DNA of 64,000 nt from Sciurus carolinensis (lineage: Eukaryota; Chordata; Mammalia; Rodentia; Sciuridae): contig NW_025920106.1 of assembly GCF_902686445.1 (NCBI RefSeq), forward strand, positions 1,736,001-1,800,000, given 5' to 3'. Positions 57,573 through 64,000 of the stretch are shown piece after piece (positions within the stretch are counted from its first letter, which is position 1; each line of letters opens with the position of its first letter). The translations under genes were made by a program, and so were the position numbers. Under the pieces are notes generated by a model. The model did no database searches. It was not told the origin of the DNA and saw only the letters and a program-made list of their open reading frames with translations.

Positions 57573-57857
57573 TGTGGCGAGCCGCCTCACCACCATGATA
57601 AGATGGCGCTGGTTTCCTGAAGTGCTTTCTAGGTAAACAAGCCCATATTTGGTTAAGCTAACTGTTGCAAATGGGAGCACCTATGAACATAGGCCAAGTG
57701 GCAGGAGTAGATTGGCTATTGCAAGAGTATAAAAGTGTATGAATTCAGTTCAAGAAGAAGAAGAAGAAAAACCATGGTTTTATAATATTAAGGTCCTGAT
57801 TAAACTGCTGAAGGAAGATTCCTGTGTCGTGCTTTCTTGCGGGCGAGGGACAGGACA
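57573..57857 (+). repeat. 3' LTR
   Basis: 285 bp, identical in length to the 5' LTR with two substitutions. It contains the same TATA box and ATTAAA. The provirus transcript would be polyadenylated here. Confidence 0.95.
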
Positions 57858-57862
57858 ACTAT
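57858..57862. repeat. Provirus target-site duplication, right
   Basis: actat, matching 49754-49758. A sixth base differs (g on the left, a on the right). Confidence 0.75.
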
Positions 57863-58917
57863 TCCATGTCACTTTTTTTAACAGTATATGCATACAATAG
57901 CATGGAAAACTATATAAAAGCTGTTCTGTCCTTTAATATTAATATAACTTGTCTGATATTACAACATCATTAATGGATAACAGCCATTCAGAGTACTCAA
58001 ATGCTAATATTATATCCAAACTAGAGTATCAAATATGAATATAGAAGCTATGCCGTTTTATTCATAGCCTAGCATCTAGTATGAATAAACTAGCTCCACT
58101 CTACCTTGAAATACTAATATAACATCCATATAATTGCCTAAAAAAAATTAAATTTATTTCCTGCAGCCATTAATATTACTTTATGCCATCTTTTTCATAA
58201 ACCCTGAAACCAAAATAATAACTTACTTGTGGTTTTAATATTCATTTAATATCTTTGATATAGCATCTAAAACTGTAAAAAGGTGTTCTGTAACATTTCA
58301 CATTAGCATATTTATGTTGTACAACCTTATGCTAATAAAATATCTGCATTTTTGGCATTAAATAATTTTTTGAGTTATCAATAAAATTAATGTATCTACC
58401 ATGTTGATTTTAATCCTAAAATGATATACATACTTGAGTTTCTAAAAATGACCTAAAGATTTATTCATAGCTTTTAATACTAATATGATATCCATAATAT
58501 GACATATCAAACTGATTTGAGAACTGCCTTTTAAAATTGATATAATAATCATACTTTAGGAAGTATGATTGTTGTTCCCCCTAAATCTAATAGCTGCCAT
58601 ATGTTCTTTAATGATATAAATATATATAGTAATATAATAGTTGTCCTGAGGTTTTAATACTATTACATCTTCCATAGTATAGCATTTAATATTAACAAAA
58701 TACCTTCCATAGACCTTCAATATTGATAGAAGTGTTGAGAAATAACAAATATAATAGCTGTTATGTAGTCTATTATGCAAAAATATCATAATAAAACACC
58801 TCAAGATAATGCAATATCTGTCCTTAGTTTTTAATAATAATACCAGTACTACACCATCCAAAATTGATATAATAGTTGTCCTGTGGATTGTAGTCCTGTT
58901 ATACAATCCATACTGTT
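57863..58917. repeat. Diverged minisatellite (array 2), right of the provirus
   Basis: Continuation of 49110-49753: cttttaatactaatatgata, aaaattgatataatagttgt and similar units, forming a higher-order unit of roughly 60 bp in places. The minus-strand frame at 58556-58906 is a by-product. Confidence 0.65.
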
Positions 58918-58930
58918 AAGAATTTTCTTG
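58918..58930. repeat. Target-site duplication, left (young ID)
   Basis: aagaattttcttg, identical to 59023-59035. Confidence 0.95.
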
Positions 58931-59022
58931 GGCTGGGGAAATAGCTCAGTCGGTAGAGTGCTTGCCTTGCAAGCCCAAAGCCCTGGGTTCAATCCCCAGC
59001 ACCGCAAAAAAAAAAAAAAAAG
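58931..59022 (+). mobile_element. Young ID SINE with perfect target duplications
   Basis: A nearly pristine tRNA-Ala/BC1-derived ID element: ggctggggaaatagctcagt, A box tagctcagtcggtagagtg, B box gggttcaatcccc, ending agcaccgc and a 16-base A tail. Exact 13-bp target duplications and little divergence indicate a recent insertion. The A and B boxes make RNA polymerase III transcription plausible. It is not a functional tRNA gene: the 3' half is ID-specific and an A tail follows. Confidence 0.95.
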
Positions 59023-59035
59023 AAGAATTTTCTTG
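59023..59035. repeat. Target-site duplication, right (young ID)
   Basis: aagaattttcttg, exact copy of 58918-58930. Confidence 0.95.
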
Positions 59036-62000
59036 ACTAGGGCTACACTTCGTGAGCTTAACTGGCAGTGAGCAGAGAGGTAAGACTGAGCCATAACTGA
59101 AACGAGGATGTAAATTCTCAACAGGCTCCATTAGAAACAAACCATGCCCAGTAACGTAAAGAGTTCATAAGACAGCTGATCAAGCCACATAAAAATCATT
59201 CTCTTTGTCCAACTTCTCTGGGAGGAACATGTCATCAATAAGGCAACTGCAATAAAACATTCCTCAGTCATACACAGGGCTCCATGCCACCTGGGATTTG
59301 ACCCTTTAGATCTGAGTTGCAGTCTTGATACAAACCAGGTGGCCCCTAAGTCCATGGTCTCTTTGTCAGGATCACCATACCCTGAGTATGCAGCTGCAGA
59401 TGTGAGGACATGAGGAGGGACATATGTAGTCTGTACTGCCTTGAAGCTCCTTGGTAACACAAGACCAGAGGGCAAAGTCTGTGGGCTGTGTTTCCAGGAT
59501 GTCTCAATCTCACACTGACATTGATTGTTCTGGGCTTCACACTGTGCCTTTAATCACTGTATTTGCCTAATTTGGATTTCAGTAGGGAAACTGTGGTCAT
59601 AATATATCACTTTAAAATTTTTATTTTGTCTACATTGGTCTAGTTGTCAGAAAAATCATAATTTAAAAAAATGCATGTCATTTTGATTTTTATATTGAGA
59701 TTTTGGTGTACTACACCTTTGTCTTGGATGCTCTTCTTAGAACGGGAATAGTGCAGACCTCAGAGCTTGGTGCCTCAGTGTTTGGATCTGGTGATGCTGT
59801 GCTTCCGAGTGTGAAAGTCAGGACTGGGGCAACTGGGTACAGAACCATGTTGAGGATATTGGTAGAAAGATGTATTAGAGGCAAGGGAGTAACACTCAGT
59901 TAGGCTTTGTTGATATACTTGTTTGTGGGACTTCTTTGTTAAGACAGTGAATCTGTTTCCAGTGGAATCAAATCCCTCTGAAACCCAGGATTCATCACCC
60001 CTTTTCTGTGATTTAATTATGCAACAATCTCAGAAAATCAATTTTTAGGCATTTTACAAAAGTGGTCAATGAAGAGAAGTTTTCACTAGCTGACCTTGTT
60101 AGTTTAAAGGCATTTTACAGTGATTTGGAAACTGACTAAACTTTTGCTCATTTCATGGTTCTAACAGGCCTGCCAAAGCTCATACAGGGCTCTTTCTCCT
60201 TCCTGAATAAAATTAGTGGATAGGGAATGGTATCACATAATGTCATAATGTCATAAGATGAATACCTACAAGAGTAGGAGATAAGGGGGGGGGAGAATGT
60301 TCCATGACTTTGATTTTTATCATTTTAAAATATAGGGACTATTTCCTTTTTTCAAATTCACTGGTGCCTCATGGCTTACCAAAGTCAGCACCATTCAGAG
60401 TTGCAGGACTTACTTGTGGTGATTCTTCCATTTGTTGTTCCCCAGTAAATTTCAAGGAACACAGATGCATTCAGCAATGCCCTTTCCTGGGAGCCCTCAA
60501 CATGGGTGATTGTGCATATGAGTATTTATATTAAAGTCTTTCCAAGCCAGTGGTCTATCATCAGACTCTCACATTTGTGGGAAGGTAATGAGAAGCCAAT
60601 TAGTTCTGTGTGCACAAGCAAGATGCTTCTAAGCCTTTGAGATGCTTTGCTTATTTTTGATGTTTTTAATAGAAGAGGAGGAGATCAGCTTGTTGTGTTC
60701 ATTCAAAAGTGGGAACAGGGCACTCAGTGAACATACATTAGATTAATGACTATCCCCTGAAGAGAGTGCTTACCTTGTCCTTTTCCATTTTTTAAAACTG
60801 AATTGTCAGTCCTTCTCTCTGCTCCAGTAACCTAAACTATTGAATAAATATTGATTTCTGAGATGGGTCTTTGTTCTTCTACTGGGGCATTCGTTCCAAA
60901 TTTTAGTTAGAAGAAAAGAAAGAAACTGTCTTCAAGAACACACATACAAAAAATGACCTGCTGTGACCTTGAAAGAAGCAGTGCAGATGTTCCATAAAGT
61001 AATAGAAAAAGACAATTCCACTCCCATGGTTATGACCATGGTATTGCACAAAGTTTTGGCAGTTTCACACCATCATTTCTTTTTGATAAAAATTGCACTC
61101 ATGAATTTTATAACCAAAATATTTTAACCTATGCGAGGCATTTAGAAATGAAAACAAATTCCAGTTTCTTGCTATTTAATGTGGTCCCTGGAACTTTGCC
61201 TGCTGCCACACAAACTTTTCCAAAAATTCTCTGGAATTACAGCAGTGCCACTGCTATGGAACTATGGAGATAAAGAAATAAGACTTCTGAAGACTACATC
61301 TTGGAAGTGAAATACCATAGCTCTTGCTGATTTATTTTTCTTTGGAAACTGATGCTGATATGGATTCACTTAGATGGGGAAGTTACAGGATTGGGACAAT
61401 AGAATTCTCTGGTGCCAATGATCCCTTGTAGTGTACCCATATCATACAATGAGAAAAAATATTGAAACAATTCTAAATTTCACAGGAAGCATTGGAAAGC
61501 CTAGAGCTCAGGGAGTCTATCTCTGAAAGTTAGTCATTACAAAGTTCCAGTGGGGCAGAGTGGAAACAAGGACATGGTAGAAGTTGACTTCCACTCTTTC
61601 ACTGTTGGACTCACATCATGGTATAGTTGTATGTCATCCCTTGTCTCTCTCCATGTTGTGTTTTCTGTATGTTGGTGCATTACAGACAAATGATTCAAAC
61701 ATTAGGGTTCCCAAGGAGTACGGATATAAATGGTCTTATACACCTGATGACAATTTCAAAAGCATATACTAGAATAATCTCAGGGGAATATATGGCAAAA
61801 ATATTTGGACCTTGTAAGGCATAATGACTTCTTCAGGACCACCCACATGGCCAGAAGGAGGAAATGGGTCTGAATTCAAACTCTCTTTCCAAACCAGGTG
61901 AGTTGGCTACACCTGTGACAGTCTGGTGACCAGATTCAGGGTGTGTTGGTTTAACCATGTCCACTTGTATGTATGTATGTATGTATGTATGTCAAGGGAA

Positions 62001-62489
62001 AGTGGGAGAAACCTGCATATCAGTTGGCCATTAGAGCCATCTTGTGTGATAAAAGGCTTTGCATATGGAGTCCCCAGGGAAGTGACCTCACTTCCTTGGA
62101 AGTAGAACGCACAGAACTTGGAACCCTAGTAGCTAGGCACCCACATTCCAGATAAATTCCCATTCTGCTCACTTGTGTTGAGACAGCAAGTCCAGACCAT
62201 GAGTTCCTGTTGTCTACTCATTTTTGGATGTTTATTCCTCAGGAAATTTCTAGTAGGGGACTTACTCAAGATTGGAAGCACTATATCAATATTGGGACCA
62301 ACAACTCTGGTGATTTTTCCCAAGAAGACCAGAGGTGAAGCAGGATAGGCCATTGGAAGTGAGTAGAGTCTAGCCTCCCATTCAGATTCCCATTTAGATA
62401 ACAGCAGACCCTCAGAAGTTTTTGTCTGTGTGTGTTTATATTTTGTCTTACCTTTGTGACTCACTGAATTTGATGCTGATCAAGCTGTG
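59036..62489. other. Unassigned interval
   Basis: Ordinary intergenic sequence. Short open frames (59131-59475 minus, 60304-60534, 62126-62464 minus) have no domains or splice support. A G-run occurs near 60286-60293 and a tetranucleotide repeat at 61966-61992. Confidence 0.4.
61966..61992. repeat. (TGTA)n microsatellite
   Basis: About 6-7 perfect tetranucleotide units. Confidence 0.95.
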
Positions 62490-64000
62490 ATACTATCCTT
62501 TAAAAGAGTTCCACCTTACATCATTCCCTCCATACCTTAGAAAGACATATTTGAGTGATTACAAACTAGTATTTCACAAGCCCTAGTAACTATACTTTTT
62601 AGCAAGTTTTCTTTAAACACCTTAGAGAGCCTTTCTCCTTACCTCAGAGATCCTGAATCCACACCTCAGAGAAAACTTTTGACTCACTACAGAGACCTTT
62701 CCTATATACTGAAAATAGCCCTTTTATTCACTTAAGTGAACACTTGCACTCTCATTAATAAGTCTTCTGACAAATCTCATAAAGCCCTTCTACACTATTC
62801 AGAGGGACCTCCCTACATGTCAGAGAGCCCACCCTACATAAAAATGAGAACCGACTTAACACCTCAGAGAATCTTTCCTTCACACCTCAAACTCACTTCC
62901 CTACACATCTAAATAATGACAACCTTCTAATACCAAGAGCTTTTACTACACAGCACAAATTCCCATTCATATACCCCGAAGGGACACTACCTCCACACTT
63001 TATTGAGCAAGTTATACAACTCAGAAAGCCTTTCCTATACACCCCATGCAGTACTCCCTATAAATTCCAGTGATATGTTAAATCAAACCACAGAATTCCC
63101 ATGCTACAAACAACAACACACTGTACTACACAACTTGGATACAACTTACTACTCACCAAAATGTCCTCTCTACTCAACTCAGGATTGGCCTGACACATCT
63201 CAGAGAAGACTCTGGATACATTGTTGAGTGAATTTCCTAAACAATATAGGGGTTGCTCCTATTGTATTCAAAGAATACTCACACTACATCTCATTGTGTT
63301 CTACCTAGTCATATCTGATAGATTTCATTATTCATTTCTGAGGACCCTAAATGCACAGCAGAGAGCATACCTATGCAGATATAAGCTCTCCTGCACCCCT
63401 CATAGATTCCTCCTGCACACTTATTAGAGGCCTCTGTACACACCTCTAAACATCTGCACTACAAATCTCAGAGAATCTTCCCTTTACACTTCAGTGAAAA
63501 CCTCCTACACACATAGCAGTCACCTCTCCACACAGCTCAGAGCCCTACCTTCTCATATCAAGTGCCCATTCTACAGAATTCAGAGGGCCATCCATACACA
63601 CCTTAGACACATTTCCTACACACATTATTTATCAATCACTGTATCAAGGTTGGGACCAGAGAATCGTTGCTACACACCACATGCCATGCCTCTACACACC
63701 TCAGAATGACATAATTTCACTATTCAGAGGGCCCTGTTACACACCTCATAAAGTCGGTCTTTCAAACTTCAGTTTGTCCTCATTTATCTCAGAGATCTCC
63801 TCTTACTCACTATAGATGTCTACAACTACACACCTGAGTTAACTCTTAATTTTTACAAATGTGCACCCACCTTATACACCTCATTCCACAGTCCTCCATA
63901 CAAATCTCAAAGAGGCTCTTATACAAACCTCAGAATGCCCTTTCAACAAACCTTTAAAAACCATACCTACACATCTCTTGTAGCCCTCAAAACTAACCAA
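62490..64000. repeat. Minisatellite array 3 (runs off the window)
   Basis: Degenerate tandem units of about 22-25 bp around acacctcagagagccctt and cctaca. Examples are cctcagagagcc-, ctcagagaaaac- and cctcagagaatc- type starts spaced one to two units apart. Unrelated in core to array 1. The array continues beyond base 64000. Confidence 0.8.

Larger units (their letters stand above)
49759..57857 (+). mobile_element. Young IAP-like betaretroviral provirus, non-autonomous
   Basis: This 8.1-kb element is flanked by 285-bp LTRs with only two mismatches and by 5-bp target duplications. Its order is 5' LTR, tRNA-Phe PBS, leader with three hairpin repeats, broken gag, a long non-coding region replacing protease and most of pol, RNase H tail plus integrase, a deletion junction into env, env transmembrane region, 3' region, polypurine tract and 3' LTR. 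PBS type, N-myristoylated Gag, PPPY motif and Gag/IN style place it with betaretroviruses near IAP. The near-identical LTRs imply a geologically recent insertion. It cannot make its own RT and would need a helper. Confidence 0.92.

Noticed and set aside
58931..59022. tRNA-Ala gene (A and B boxes present)
   Set aside because: The body is ID-specific, has an A tail and exact target duplications, and lacks a proper acceptor stem, so it is a SINE.
59131..59475. 114-codon minus-strand frame
   Set aside because: No recognised domain, no splice or promoter support, and other overlapping frames of similar length exist.

Overview
This window is mammalian nuclear DNA made almost entirely of repeats. 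Several signs point to a rodent of the squirrel family (Sciuridae). There are 7SL-derived B1 halves fused to tRNA-like ID halves (B1-dID), separate ID elements including a very young one at 58.9 kb, L1 elements with a rodent-type G-rich 3' UTR, and an IAP-like betaretroviral provirus with a tRNA-Phe primer-binding site. I found no intact host protein-coding gene. Small pieces of host genes occur: a 5' piece resembling XPO7 at 17.8-18.1 kb, a frameshifted ankyrin-repeat exon at 20.9 kb, and weak exon candidates near 20.2 and 26.4-26.8 kb.

Layout. (1) 0.2-20.1 kb is a nest of L1s: L1-A (minus, near full length), L1-B (minus), L1-C (plus, full length, inserted into L1-B with a 9-bp target duplication) and a 3' fragment, L1-D. 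The 5' UTR of L1-B contains an XPO7-like mRNA start in the same sense. (2) 20.1-31.3 kb holds older L1 fragments, ID and B1-dID SINEs, simple repeats and broken exons. (3) 31.4-39.9 kb is an LTR-like segment, a set of direct repeats and otherwise unassigned sequence. (4) 39.95-58.9 kb is one long degenerate minisatellite field with a unit of about 31-32 bp, with a more diverged edge from about 49.1 kb. It is interrupted by an L1-style retrocopy of an ERV transcript (40.5-42.1 kb), a roughly 240-bp insert (48.6 kb), an ID element (49.3 kb) and the IAP-like provirus (49.75-57.86 kb). (5) 59.0-62.5 kb is unassigned. (6) 62.5-64.0 kb is a second minisatellite with a unit of about 22-25 bp that runs off the window.

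The most notable object is the provirus. Its 285-bp LTRs differ at only two positions, and it has 5-bp flanking duplications, a tRNA-Phe PBS, splice-donor consensus sites and three 37-bp leader repeats that each form the same hairpin. Gag is broken by one stop and one frameshift, and a second matrix-like segment lies where nucleocapsid is expected. About 3.4 kb of non-coding sequence replaces protease and reverse transcriptase. RNase H tail plus integrase, and an envelope transmembrane region, remain open. It looks like a young, non-autonomous, mosaic element comparable in principle to ETn or VL30. All family assignments come from reading motifs by eye; no database search was possible.
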